This document shows, piece by piece, positions 14,831 through 22,487 of a stretch of 28,678 nt of DNA. A model generated the notes under the pieces. The model saw only the letters and a program-made list of their open reading frames with translations. It did not search any database and was not told where the DNA came from. Made by a program: the position numbers and the translations under genes. This DNA is from a virus. Location of the stretch: the IMG/VR virus record IMGVR_UViG_3300044644_002590, positions 1 to 28,678 of that record, one strand, 5' to 3'. Every line of letters starts with the position of its first letter. Position 1 is the stretch's first letter.

Positions 14831-16852
14831 ATGGAAGAAGAACTTGAAAATAAAACGAATTCTTCGCCTTATTTCAAAAAAGGAAGACCTAAAGGCTCTA
14901 AAAATAAACCAAAAAGAGGAAGACCTAAAGGTTTTAAAAAACAACAAACGAAAAAAAACAACAATTTAAGTAATTTTCCAAAAGACCGAATTAATAAAAA
15001 AGCAACTAAATTTTCGTCCGAAGATGAAGCTCTTAATTCTGTTTTAGATGAAAATAATTTAACAGACATCGGATATAATATATCCACTGATAAAATAATC
15101 AATCAAGAACCTATTGATTCCTCTTACTATTACAGAGGATCAAAAAACGTTCCTGTTGCTGGAGCTCAATACGAGTTTACAGCAGACATGATTGAGGAGT
15201 TAAAACACTGTAAAAATGACATTGTTTATTTTGCTGAAACTTTTTTTTATATTGTTAGCATAGACAACGGAAAACAAAAAATAAAATTATACGAAGCTCA
15301 AAAAAACATGCTAAAAAACATGGTAAATAATAGATTTACAGTAAATCTAGCTTCCAGACAATCAGGTAAATCCACACTTCTTACTATTTTCGTCCTTTGG
15401 ATGGCTTGCTTTAACGAGGATCACAGATCTGCAATTGTAGCGAACAAAGAATCGACAGCTATTAATATTTTTAAAAGAGTAAGAATGGCCTATGAGCAAC
15501 TTCCCAACTATATTAAGCCTGGCGTAAAAGATTACGGCAAAACAGGCATGACTTTAGGTAACGATTCAAGCATTTTAGTTTCTACTACAACAGCTACTTC
15601 AATTAGAGGTGATTCTTTGTCGACTTTAGCTATCGACGAAGTGGCGTTCATTGAACCTCATTTAATTGAAGAGTTTTGGTCATCAGTTATTCCGTCTGTG
15701 TCGTCCGGTAAAAAATCAAAAATTTTATTAGTAAGTACTCCAAACGGCGTAGGTAATAAATTTTACGAAATTTACTCAGGAGCAGAAAACGGAGCTTTAC
15801 CAAGCTGGAAGCCAGCAAAAATTAACTGGTGGGACATGCCCGGAAGAGACGAAAAATGGAAGAGCGATCAAATTCAACTTTTTGGTTCTGAAGAAAAATT
15901 TTTACAAGAGTTTGGCAACACTTTTTTAGACGACGGAGCAGCAGCCGTAGGAGCATTCGTAATCGAGCGATTTAAAAACGAAAAAAAAGACCCTATTTGG
16001 GTTTCCGAAGACGGAGAATATACAGTATTCCAATATCCCCAAAAAAATAAACTCTATGTTGTCGGAGTCGACGTTAGTGAAGGTATAGGTAGAGCTTCTT
16101 CTGTTGCGCAAATTTTAGATGTAACAAATTTAAATCACATCGAACAAGTTGCTGTATATGCATCTTCCCGTATTGAGCCTTATCATTTTGCTAATAAATT
16201 ATCAACAATAGGACAATCTTGGGGAATTCCTCCAATTCTTATTGAGAGAAATAACTGCGGAGCTCAAGTTATCGATGCTTTATTTCACAATAACAATTAC
16301 GAAAAGATAGTCTCATATTCAAAAATTTCTGAACAAGACAAATACAATCGCACTAGAAATATGGGAGTGTTGTCTCACACCAACATCCGTTTTGATGGCA
16401 TTCAAAATATGAGATATTGGATTAATCATTTGCAAGTTGTGCACATAAATGACATGCCTACAATTTCTGAATTTGAAACATTTGTTCGGTTTCCTAACGG
16501 CACTTTTAGAAAGAAAGGAGACAATTTTTATGACGATCGAGTAATGGCGTTAGTTTGGGCTTTGTTTGTTTTAGAATCTGAAATATGTCAGCAATATTTT
16601 GAAATTATTGACTACGACATGCAACATAAACCTCAGCAAATAAAAGATAATGGGTTTTGGGAAAAATTTGAGGAGTTTTATGAGTTAAAAGAATTAAACA
16701 AAAACGCCACATTAATTCCTAGACCTTTTAATGCTAACTCCGATGAAGTTATATTAAAAACATTAAATGTTACCGAAAAAGATTTTTTTGAAACCAATAA
16801 ATACGAAGAAGATCTTGATGATTTATTAGCTCAAGGTTACGAATTTATATAA
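14831..16852 (+). CDS. 17: Large terminase subunit with N-terminal AT-hooks (T4 gp17 type)
   Basis: DNA-packaging motor: ATPase plus headful nuclease. At 673 aa it is longer than T4 gp17 (610 aa), and the extra length is at the N-terminus, where two AT-hook motifs occur: KGRPKGSKNK (17-26) and RGRPKG (29-34), in a very basic stretch. The ATPase follows: an adenine-binding Gln in LYEAQKNML, Walker A ASRQSGKST (174-182) and Walker B TLAIDEVAFI, then a STPNG coupling motif. The nuclease domain has VVGVDVSEG (first Asp), a conserved IERNNCG, and YDDRVMALVWAL near the end, all acidic residues intact. It starts one base after the previous stop and is followed directly by tail genes. Confidence 0.95.
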   Translation: MEEELENKTNSSPYFKKGRPKGSKNKPKRGRPKGFKKQQTKKNNNLSNFPKDRINKKATKFSSEDEALNSVLDENNLTDIGYNISTDKIINQEPIDSSYYYRGSKNVPVAGAQYEFTADMIEELKHCKNDIVYFAETFFYIVSIDNGKQKIKLYEAQKNMLKNMVNNRFTVNLASRQSGKSTLLTIFVLWMACFNEDHRSAIVANKESTAINIFKRVRMAYEQLPNYIKPGVKDYGKTGMTLGNDSSILVSTTTATSIRGDSLSTLAIDEVAFIEPHLIEEFWSSVIPSVSSGKKSKILLVSTPNGVGNKFYEIYSGAENGALPSWKPAKINWWDMPGRDEKWKSDQIQLFGSEEKFLQEFGNTFLDDGAAAVGAFVIERFKNEKKDPIWVSEDGEYTVFQYPQKNKLYVVGVDVSEGIGRASSVAQILDVTNLNHIEQVAVYASSRIEPYHFANKLSTIGQSWGIPPILIERNNCGAQVIDALFHNNNYEKIVSYSKISEQDKYNRTRNMGVLSHTNIRFDGIQNMRYWINHLQVVHINDMPTISEFETFVRFPNGTFRKKGDNFYDDRVMALVWALFVLESEICQQYFEIIDYDMQHKPQQIKDNGFWEKFEEFYELKELNKNATLIPRPFNANSDEVILKTLNVTEKDFFETNKYEEDLDDLLAQGYEFI

Positions 16853-16854
16853 AA

Positions 16855-17466
16855 ATGCCACCTACCACTTGCACAAACCCCGAAATTAATTCTATACTAA
16901 ACTTTTCTGCAGGGGATAAGTTTATAATGACGCTTACTCTTCCCAGCATACTAAATCAGCATGCCGAACACGATCCCAGATTAAACATCGATTCGTTGCA
17001 AATGAGTGTATATGGAACAGTTGTTCCTCAAATTAGCATTCCTCCAATAGAAGCTAGATATGGAGGACAATCGACTAATTTTTCTTCTCACTCTCGACCC
17101 AACTACGAACCTCTTACAATAAATTTTTTAATTGATAATCAATATACAAATTATTATGTTCTTTGGAGATGGCTAGATTTATTAAATTCTGCAACGCATA
17201 GTAGATACAAAGGCTCTCAGTTAAACGCCAGAGAGTCTCAAATTTTAGGAATAATTAATGAATACCAAACAACCATAAATATAATTGCACTAGACGAATA
17301 CAATATCCCCACAATAACATTCCGTTATACAAACGCGTTTATAACAACTTTAGGATCAATAATGTATTCCTATAGAGAAGGACAAATTATAGAAGCGTCA
17401 GCCCAATTTGCTTTTGGTCAACTTGATGTTACTCTAGAAAAAAATATGTCGATTTTAGATAAATAA
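16855..17466 (+). CDS. Tail-tube-like virion protein
   Basis: A 203-aa protein between terminase and sheath. Features recall the gp19/gp54 tail-tube fold: an N-terminal strand FIMTLTLPS, VVPQISIPPIEARYGGQST (the loop-strand of tube proteins), PLTINFLIDNQYTNYYVLWRWLDLLN (the helix after a beta strand) and a final strand-rich AQFAFGQLDVTLE. T4 has gp18 directly after gp17, so this gene is an insertion relative to T4. It could be a baseplate-tube adaptor, a tube terminator or a second tube protein. It starts 2 bases after the terminase stop. The structural role is well supported by context; the exact one is not. Confidence 0.7.
   Translation: MPPTTCTNPEINSILNFSAGDKFIMTLTLPSILNQHAEHDPRLNIDSLQMSVYGTVVPQISIPPIEARYGGQSTNFSSHSRPNYEPLTINFLIDNQYTNYYVLWRWLDLLNSATHSRYKGSQLNARESQILGIINEYQTTINIIALDEYNIPTITFRYTNAFITTLGSIMYSYREGQIIEASAQFAFGQLDVTLEKNMSILDK
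17459..17465 (+). promoter_or_regulatory. Possible T4-type late promoter (ATAAATA) for sheath
   Basis: ATAAATA overlaps the stop codon of the previous gene and ends 7 bases before the sheath ATG at 17473. It is the best match to T4 TATAAATA among the tail genes. A transcript from it would be leaderless or nearly so. Confidence 0.4.
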
Positions 17467-17472
17467 ATTTAT

Positions 17473-19605
17473 ATGGCAAGACTAATTCAATCACCCGGCA
17501 TTCAAATAACAGAAATTGATCTTTCACTAAACGAGCAAACTCCAACAGGAACAATTGTATGTGTTCCAGGCTTTGCAACACAAGGACCAGTAGATGAACC
17601 TTTAGCGATTACATCGGTTTCCGAATTAGAACAAATTTACGGATCTCCTACTACTCCTGCTGAAAAATATTTTCACTACTCATGTAGAGAAATTTTGAAA
17701 TCTCCAGGCCGTCTTACTACTTTACGCCTTGGTTACGGAGAAGGGTTAGGTTCCGCGTACACTAACGGTTATAGCGCTTTAGTGTACCCGATGCTCTCTT
17801 CATTGGTTGGCACTCCTTCAACAGAATTTGATTGGGAAATTGGAGCTCCAATACACGTACCTCTTTCTAGAACTGAATACGAAAAACTTCTTGCTGGCGA
17901 TGTAGTTTGGTCTGATACAAGCTTAGCTGGTGTAGCTACCTACGGCGCAGCTGGTACCTCTATAGATGTTAAGGCCGGGTTTATTGTTCTCAATGATTTG
18001 CAATCAACAATTAATGAAATCGGAGAAGGTTATTATATAGGTATTGCTGATAATAGCGCTGTTGGTGCCGGTTCCCCTAACTTTGTTTCGATTAGTGAGT
18101 TATATACTTTAACTACAGCTACAGGTCCGTTCGTTCCGGTTCCGCTTACCAGACTGGATTTTTCTCTAACAGCGACAGATATTGACTCATTAAATGGTGT
18201 GTATTCTGTGTCTGAAGTGTTAGAAAAAGTCGGATTTGTTGCTTTTGAACAAGACATTTATCAAGACAACTTATCATTTGGCTTGTTTAGAGTTCGTAGA
18301 TCGGTCAGCGATCACACAAAGCTTATTATTGCTTCAAGCGAAAAATATCTCGCCTCGTTGGATTCAACTCGCAAAAAAGTAAGCCCAATGGGTGGAGCAC
18401 TAACAACTGCTTTCTTTGAAGAGCTTGTTAATAACAATTCTCCGGTAATTAAATGCATAGTCAATCCATTCCTTTCCCAGAGCTTTGACTGGACAACTGG
18501 AAGCACGTCTCCAACTTCAAGAGTTACTGTCAGCACCTTAGGTCAAGGCTTATTTCCTTTAGGAACATACACTCCTGATTCGAGAAATGCTGATTTGTCA
18601 AAAATCATTGGCGATGTTCCAGGAAAACTTACTAAGGCGTTAAAACAACTAGAAAACATCGAAAATAACGAAATTGACGTTTTAATTGACTCTGGATTGT
18701 CAACCGTGTATTCCACAACTCAATATGCAGCAACAAGTGCATACAATGATTATACGTTTATTCCTACAGCCATGGCTGTAATTCCTAAATGGTCCGAAGT
18801 GGCAGATGTGTTAGTAAATTTTTCTCAAAATACAAGAAAAGATTGCTTTACTATTCTCGATTCTCCTCGTATTGTTTTTATTTCAGGTAAAGACAGCAAA
18901 GTAGGAGACATGGAGTCTAAATCTTTTACGACGGATATTTACAATCCGCTAAAAGTTTGTGCTTCTTATGAAACTACATATGCTTCGATATATGCAAACT
19001 GGATAAAAATTGAAGACAACTATTCAGGCCGCCGTTTTTGGCAGCCAATATCAGGAGCAATGGGAGGTGTATTTGCAGGCAGCGACAAAAAAGCGTATCC
19101 TTGGTATGCTCCAGCTGGAGTCACGAGAGGTAAATTTAGTGCTGTAGATATAGCGTTTAATCCTTCTCAAAAACAAAAAGACAGGTTATATGAAATCTCA
19201 ATTAATCCTGTAGTGTATTTCCAAGGCGAAGGCTATGTTGTAATGGGCCAAAAAACACTTCAAAGTAAGCCTACAGCCTTCGACAGAATTAACGTAAGAA
19301 GACTCTTCTTGTCTCTAGAACGTGCCGTTAGTAGAGCTCTTAGACCATTTGTGTTTGAACCAAACACCCAATTTACTAGAACCAAGGTAAGGACTTCCAT
19401 CCTCCCCATAATGGATCTAGCAAAAACTACACAAGGGTTATATGATTACATGGTCGTAGCAGATGAACGCAACAATACAATGGAAAATGTCGACAACAAT
19501 GAAATGATAGTAGACATTTATATCAAACCAGTAAAAGCAGCAGAGTTTATTTTAGTTAACTTTATTGCAACAAGAACTGGTCAAAATTTCAGCGAAATTA
19601 TCTAA
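17473..19605 (+). CDS. 18: Contractile tail sheath (T4 gp18)
   Basis: Forms the contractile outer tube around the gp19 tail tube. The 710-aa protein is a little longer than T4 gp18 (659 aa). The N-terminal segment IQSPGIQITEIDLS matches the conserved start of sheath proteins (SPGVxxxExD). The C-terminal conserved domain contains KIEDNYSGRRFWQPISGA, AGVTRGKFSAVDIAFNP, INPVVYFQGEGYVVMGQKTL and NVRRLFLSLERAVSRALRPFVFEPN, all typical of the sheath core including the ending N-V-R-R-L. The end has the strands that donate to neighbouring subunits. The tail tube gene follows 20 bases later. Confidence 0.96.
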   Translation: MARLIQSPGIQITEIDLSLNEQTPTGTIVCVPGFATQGPVDEPLAITSVSELEQIYGSPTTPAEKYFHYSCREILKSPGRLTTLRLGYGEGLGSAYTNGYSALVYPMLSSLVGTPSTEFDWEIGAPIHVPLSRTEYEKLLAGDVVWSDTSLAGVATYGAAGTSIDVKAGFIVLNDLQSTINEIGEGYYIGIADNSAVGAGSPNFVSISELYTLTTATGPFVPVPLTRLDFSLTATDIDSLNGVYSVSEVLEKVGFVAFEQDIYQDNLSFGLFRVRRSVSDHTKLIIASSEKYLASLDSTRKKVSPMGGALTTAFFEELVNNNSPVIKCIVNPFLSQSFDWTTGSTSPTSRVTVSTLGQGLFPLGTYTPDSRNADLSKIIGDVPGKLTKALKQLENIENNEIDVLIDSGLSTVYSTTQYAATSAYNDYTFIPTAMAVIPKWSEVADVLVNFSQNTRKDCFTILDSPRIVFISGKDSKVGDMESKSFTTDIYNPLKVCASYETTYASIYANWIKIEDNYSGRRFWQPISGAMGGVFAGSDKKAYPWYAPAGVTRGKFSAVDIAFNPSQKQKDRLYEISINPVVYFQGEGYVVMGQKTLQSKPTAFDRINVRRLFLSLERAVSRALRPFVFEPNTQFTRTKVRTSILPIMDLAKTTQGLYDYMVVADERNNTMENVDNNEMIVDIYIKPVKAAEFILVNFIATRTGQNFSEII

Positions 19606-19613
19606 CAATTTAA

Positions 19614-19620
19614 TTAAATA
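19614..19620 (+). promoter_or_regulatory. Possible T4-type late promoter (TTAAATA) for tail tube
   Basis: TTAAATA ends 5 bases before the tube ATG at 19626, in the 20-base gap after the sheath. Abundance of the tube protein makes a separate late promoter plausible. Confidence 0.33.
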
Positions 19621-19625
19621 ATATT

Positions 19626-20228
19626 ATGGCATACACAATTCAAGACTTCTACAGAGTAGCTTCTAATAAAGATTTTGCGAGACTATTTCAGTTTCGATTA
19701 ACCAAATTTGGAAGCATTAAATTCAGCAACGATCAATTAACTTACGTTGAAACAGCAAGCTTGCCTGGAAGAACAATTAACAACGTTCAAGTTCCTTATA
19801 TGGGACTTAATTTCAATCTTCCCGGAACTGTTTCTTACCCTGGCTCTACCGGATATCAAGTTACTTTCCGTTGTGATGAATCATATGATATCAGATCTGC
19901 TTTGGAAGCAGAAATGTTTTCTACTTTTGATGAAAAAACTTCTGCTGGAGATTATTCTCTTCCGAAAAGTGATCGTATTTTAGTATTGGAACTTTTTGAT
20001 AAAAATTTCCAAGTAGCTCGTCAATATACTCTCTTCGGAGTTTATATTCAATCACTCGGAGATCTTCAATACGACATTAAAGATAATGGTGCTTTAGCTT
20101 CCGTGCAAGCTACATTAGCTTATCAGTTCTGGAGATCTGGAGTTGCTGGAACTCAAGGTTCTATCGATACAAAATACGATCGTTGGGATGTAGAAAAACC
20201 TTGGTCCGCTAATTTTGCCAATCAATAA
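19626..20228 (+). CDS. 19: Tail tube protein (T4 gp19)
   Basis: Builds the inner tube through which DNA passes. 200 aa against 163 in T4. The sequence shows the tube pattern: FARLFQFRLTKFGSIKF, LTYVETASLPGRTINNVQVPYMGLNFNLPG (the conserved loop P-G-R-x-I-x-N-V-x-V-P-Y), YQVTFRCDESYDIRSALE, then LPKSDRILVLELFD and QYTLFGVYIQSLGDLQYD and a last strand ASVQATLAYQFWR. It directly follows the sheath, the T4 order. Upstream has a TTAAATA box but no Shine-Dalgarno sequence. Confidence 0.92.
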   Translation: MAYTIQDFYRVASNKDFARLFQFRLTKFGSIKFSNDQLTYVETASLPGRTINNVQVPYMGLNFNLPGTVSYPGSTGYQVTFRCDESYDIRSALEAEMFSTFDEKTSAGDYSLPKSDRILVLELFDKNFQVARQYTLFGVYIQSLGDLQYDIKDNGALASVQATLAYQFWRSGVAGTQGSIDTKYDRWDVEKPWSANFANQ

Positions 20229-20243
20229 TTAAAATTTGCTTTA

Positions 20244-20630
20244 ATGAAAGGTAGCTTGTTAAAACCTTTTGTTATTTGTATCTTTTTGACAAGCTGCTCT
20301 TATTTACCCCGAAATCCCGAATCGTGGATGGAGAGAAAAATAAATGCTTGTTTACCGACAGCAATAGCGTTTAAACAAGGGTTGAATAGACAAGATGTAT
20401 GGGCCGAAGTCCTTATATATCACTTTAATCACACAAAAACAAAAAAGCAATCCGGACACGCCATCGTGGTTTATATGTATCCTTCTGGAAAAAACCAACT
20501 TTGGACGTATGATCTTTGGGGTTCTTATAGAACAAGAGCATTTAAAACCGATGCTTTAGACATAGCCAAAAAAGCAGTATCTGCAAGAAACGAAGACAAA
20601 GACGTAACATTTGCATATTTTTTGCGTTAA
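20244..20630 (+). CDS. Lipoprotein with papain-like Cys-His-Asp arrangement
   Basis: A 128-aa protein starting with a signal peptide (MKGSLLKPFVICIF) and lipobox LTSC, with Cys18 as the lipidated residue. The mature part has ACLPTA (Cys36), GHAIVVYMY (His72) and a YDLWGS Asp90, the order and spacing of a papain/transglutaminase-like (C39 or NlpC-like) fold. Such domains cleave peptides, amides or peptidoglycan cross-links. It would sit on the membrane of the infected cell. Roles worth considering are superinfection exclusion, envelope processing or lysis; none is shown by the sequence. It follows the tail tube gene by 15 bases, but its neighbours downstream are accessory genes. Two short proteins around it give no further hint. 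Confidence 0.75.
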   Translation: MKGSLLKPFVICIFLTSCSYLPRNPESWMERKINACLPTAIAFKQGLNRQDVWAEVLIYHFNHTKTKKQSGHAIVVYMYPSGKNQLWTYDLWGSYRTRAFKTDALDIAKKAVSARNEDKDVTFAYFLR

Positions 20631-20635
20631 TTTAG

Positions 20636-20665
20636 TTGTAATTTCACAAATCAAGAAGATAATAT
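20636..20665 (+). promoter_or_regulatory. Sigma70-like promoter for the deaminase unit
   Basis: TTGTAA (20636-20641), 18 bases, TAATAT (20660-20665), then 6 bases to the ATG at 20672, so the predicted start is at the ATG. It lies in the 41-base gap after the lipoprotein gene. Confidence 0.42.
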
Positions 20666-20671
20666 AACTTT

Positions 20672-20863
20672 ATGGAAACTCTGCATGTGTTTGAAATTGT
20701 AAACAAAAACCAAAATTTTAAATCAATTGAACTAAAATCTAAAATTACTATTGAAAGCGAAGCAACGTTAAGTGATGTTCTATACGCGTTTGAGCGTTTT
20801 TTGCAAGCTGCTGGATATCGTTTGCCTGAAAATAGTCATTTAGATTTCACTGTTGATGAATAA
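20672..20863 (+). CDS. Small acidic protein of unknown function
   Basis: A 63-aa protein with a strand-rich first half (HVFEIVNKN, IELKSKITIESEATL) and a helix DVLYAFERFLQAAGY before the end LPENSHLDFTVDE. Proteins ending in this pattern (AFERFLxAAGY...L) are frequent small phage proteins, but I know no function. It shares the 8-base overlap ATGAATAA with the dCMP deaminase gene, so the two are probably translated together. Confidence 0.75.
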   Translation: METLHVFEIVNKNQNFKSIELKSKITIESEATLSDVLYAFERFLQAAGYRLPENSHLDFTVDE

Positions 20864-21272
20864 ACGAATTTCGTGGGAAGAATATGCGCTAAGAATAGCC
20901 CAAGCAGCTGCTCTCCGATCTGAAGATCGGTATGTTCAAGTCGGAGCTACGGCTTTAGATTACTCAAATAGAGTAATTGGAGTGGCTTATAACGGATTAG
21001 GCTCCGGAATAACAGCACCTGAGTCGTTTTGGGAGGACAGAGACAAAAGACGTCCGTACATGATTCATGCTGAAATTAATTTACTTTCTTTAATTAAGAG
21101 AGATGAATGCAAGCTTTTAGCTTGTACTCTTTTGCCATGTTCTTGCTGTGCAGCAGCCATAGTTGCAAATGGTATTAAAAAAGTAGTCTATAAAGACGAA
21201 TACTTTAGAGATAACCAATCACTTGAAATATTTAAGTTTAACGGAATTGAATGCCAACAAATCACATTTTAA
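20856..21272 (+). CDS. cd: dCMP deaminase
   Basis: Zinc-dependent deaminase that turns dCMP into dUMP for thymidylate synthesis, as T4 gpcd does. The 138-aa protein has the N-terminal ALRSEDRYVQVGA typical of dCMP deaminases, the catalytic HAEIN (His71, Glu73) and the zinc motif PCSCC (Cys95 and Cys98). ATG at 20856 is chosen over the upstream TTG because it overlaps the previous stop as ATGAATAA, a junction seen four more times in the window. A short hairpin (20915-20930) lies in the coding sequence. T4 gpcd is longer (193 aa). A second deaminase-like gene follows immediately. Confidence 0.92.
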   Translation: MNKRISWEEYALRIAQAAALRSEDRYVQVGATALDYSNRVIGVAYNGLGSGITAPESFWEDRDKRRPYMIHAEINLLSLIKRDECKLLACTLLPCSCCAAAIVANGIKKVVYKDEYFRDNQSLEIFKFNGIECQQITF

Positions 21273-21672
21273 GCGTTTAACTGAAGTAGCAGAATCTTTA
21301 ATAGATTGGAACGACGGAACACGTTGTAGGCATTTTTCTTTCATTGTCTACAAAAAACGTATTATAGCAATTGGTACCAATAAACCAAAAACTCATCCTA
21401 CTAATCTCATTAATAGAAAAATTTCAGTACGTACTGGAGAGGATTTTTCGGATCAAAAGCATGTGTGTAGCGAATTTAACGCAATTACAAAACTAAAGCG
21501 ATTAACTAATATAAACACAAAAAAATGCACATTGGTTAATCTTCGATACGATAGAAATCAAAAACTCAATTTATCTTGTCCGTGCATGAGTTGTAAAAAT
21601 TTGCTTCGGTATTTTGAATTCAAAAACGTCTTTTATTCTGACGCAAAAGGCAATTTTCAGATGTTAAAATAA
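21223..21672 (+). CDS. Second cytidine-deaminase-fold protein
   Basis: A 149-aa reading frame with a deaminase zinc site in a different form from its neighbour: HVCSEFNAI supplies Cys82 and Glu84 (Cys where dCMP deaminases have His), and SCPCMSC supplies Cys121 and Cys124. The CxE form is the one used by cytidine deaminases, although the rest of the sequence is unlike the standard cytidine deaminase. Upstream parts (CRHFSFIVYKKRIIAIGTNKPKTHP) fit the first strands of the fold. No in-frame ATG exists; TTG at 21223 or 21247 must start it, both inside the dCMP deaminase gene. Substrate unknown: free nucleoside, nucleotide, or a nucleic acid base are possible. Confidence 0.78.
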   Translation: MKYLSLTELNANKSHFKRLTEVAESLIDWNDGTRCRHFSFIVYKKRIIAIGTNKPKTHPTNLINRKISVRTGEDFSDQKHVCSEFNAITKLKRLTNINTKKCTLVNLRYDRNQKLNLSCPCMSCKNLLRYFEFKNVFYSDAKGNFQMLK

Positions 21673-21675
21673 CTC

Positions 21676-21705
21676 TTGACTTATTTTACTTTTAAAGGAT
21701 AATTT
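21676..21705 (+). promoter_or_regulatory. Sigma70-like promoter for the phosphoesterase/RNA ligase unit
   Basis: TTGACT (21676-21681), 18 bases, TAATTT (21700-21705), ATG at 21710. The -10 ends only 4 bases before the ATG, so the start of transcription would be at or just inside the codon. AAAGGA at 21694-21699 could also act as a distant ribosome site. Confidence 0.42.
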
Positions 21706-21709
21706 AATA

Positions 21710-22417
21710 ATGATTTTGTTAGATGACGATAAGCCTATTTTGTTTTTAGGAGACCACCATGGCAATTGGAATGAACTTTTCTATATTTTAGATAGAAAAA
21801 ATGTAGAAAATTGCAATATAATTTCTGTTGGAGATTTAGGAATTGGATTCAAATACAAAAAAGAATACGAATATTCCCTTTGTGAAAAGCTTAATGAAGA
21901 GTTTAAGAAAAAAAACGTTAAATTTTACGGTATTAGAGGAAATCACGATAATCCTTATTTTTTTAACGGAAGCAATAAAATCCGTTTCGATAACTTCGAA
22001 TTAATCGAAGATTATGCTATTGCGAAACATAAAGAACAAACAATACAATTTATTGGCGGAGCAATCTCTATTGATCGGACGGGTAGAAAGGAAGGAATTT
22101 CTTATTGGGAAAACGAAGGTGTAAATTTTGATAAAAACAAGTGCAAACAGGTCGATATTTTAGTAACTCACACTGCTCCAACTTGGTGTTTTCCTCAGCA
22201 ATTTAATGAAATCGTTTACGGATGGGCTAGAGAAGATGCCTATTTGATTGAAGATTTAACAGACGAAAGGTCGGTTATGAACGAAATATTTAGATTATGT
22301 GAACCTAAACTTCACATATACGGTCATTTTCATAGCTCTTGGTCTGAAGAGATTAATAAATGCAAACACAGACTTTTAAATATTAATGAAATATGGGAGA
22401 ACGTATATGAGCAATAA
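21710..22417 (+). CDS. Calcineurin-like metallophosphoesterase
   Basis: A 235-aa two-metal phosphoesterase with every motif of the family: GDHHGNW (13-20), SVGDLGIG, RGNHDNP, a THTAP His and YGHFHS near the end. Enzymes of this superfamily remove phosphates from proteins, nucleotides or nucleic acid ends, so the motif set does not fix the substrate. The stop overlaps a 26-residue membrane peptide, which in turn overlaps an RNA ligase gene, making a three-gene unit with its own promoter match. Removal of a 2',3'-cyclic or 3'-phosphate before ligation is an attractive hypothesis from context, not from residues. T4 uses gp pseT, of a different family, for this. Confidence 0.9.
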   Translation: MILLDDDKPILFLGDHHGNWNELFYILDRKNVENCNIISVGDLGIGFKYKKEYEYSLCEKLNEEFKKKNVKFYGIRGNHDNPYFFNGSNKIRFDNFELIEDYAIAKHKEQTIQFIGGAISIDRTGRKEGISYWENEGVNFDKNKCKQVDILVTHTAPTWCFPQQFNEIVYGWAREDAYLIEDLTDERSVMNEIFRLCEPKLHIYGHFHSSWSEEINKCKHRLLNINEIWENVYEQ

Positions 22418-22487
22418 GCAACGCTTAATTCTTGCAATTGCAATTATTATATTATTTCTTATTGCAGGAACATACATTTTTATATGA
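22407..22487 (+). CDS. 26-residue single-span membrane peptide
   Basis: A tiny frame, ATG 22407 to TGA 22487, coding MSNKQR followed by about 20 strongly hydrophobic residues (LILAIAIIILFLIAGTYIFI). It overlaps the phosphoesterase end by 11 bases and the RNA ligase start by 4 (ATGA), and it fills exactly the gap between them. That tight fit and the clean transmembrane composition argue it is translated. Function unknown; it could anchor or regulate a partner, or act as a small toxin-like peptide. Confidence 0.65.
   Translation: MSNKQRLILAIAIIILFLIAGTYIFI

Noticed and set aside
20023-20048. A third TTCG hairpin-like sequence in the tail tube gene (CTC-TTCG-GAG with outer AATATA/TATATT pairing).
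   Set aside because: Only a 3-bp inner stem with a 2x2 mismatch, inside conserved coding sequence (TLFGVYI); likely chance.
20908-20930. CTCTCCGATCTGAAGATCGG in the dCMP deaminase gene resembles sequencing adapter sequence.
   Set aside because: The adapter would read CTCTTCCGATCT, one base longer, and the codons here give ALRSEDRYVQVGA, the expected conserved start of a dCMP deaminase in an unbroken frame. It is real coding sequence that happens to form a small hairpin.
20856-21672. A programmed frameshift joining the two deaminases into one protein.
   Set aside because: A +1 shift would be needed and I see no convincing slippery site near the dCMP deaminase stop; each protein has its own complete zinc site. 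A TTG start is simpler.
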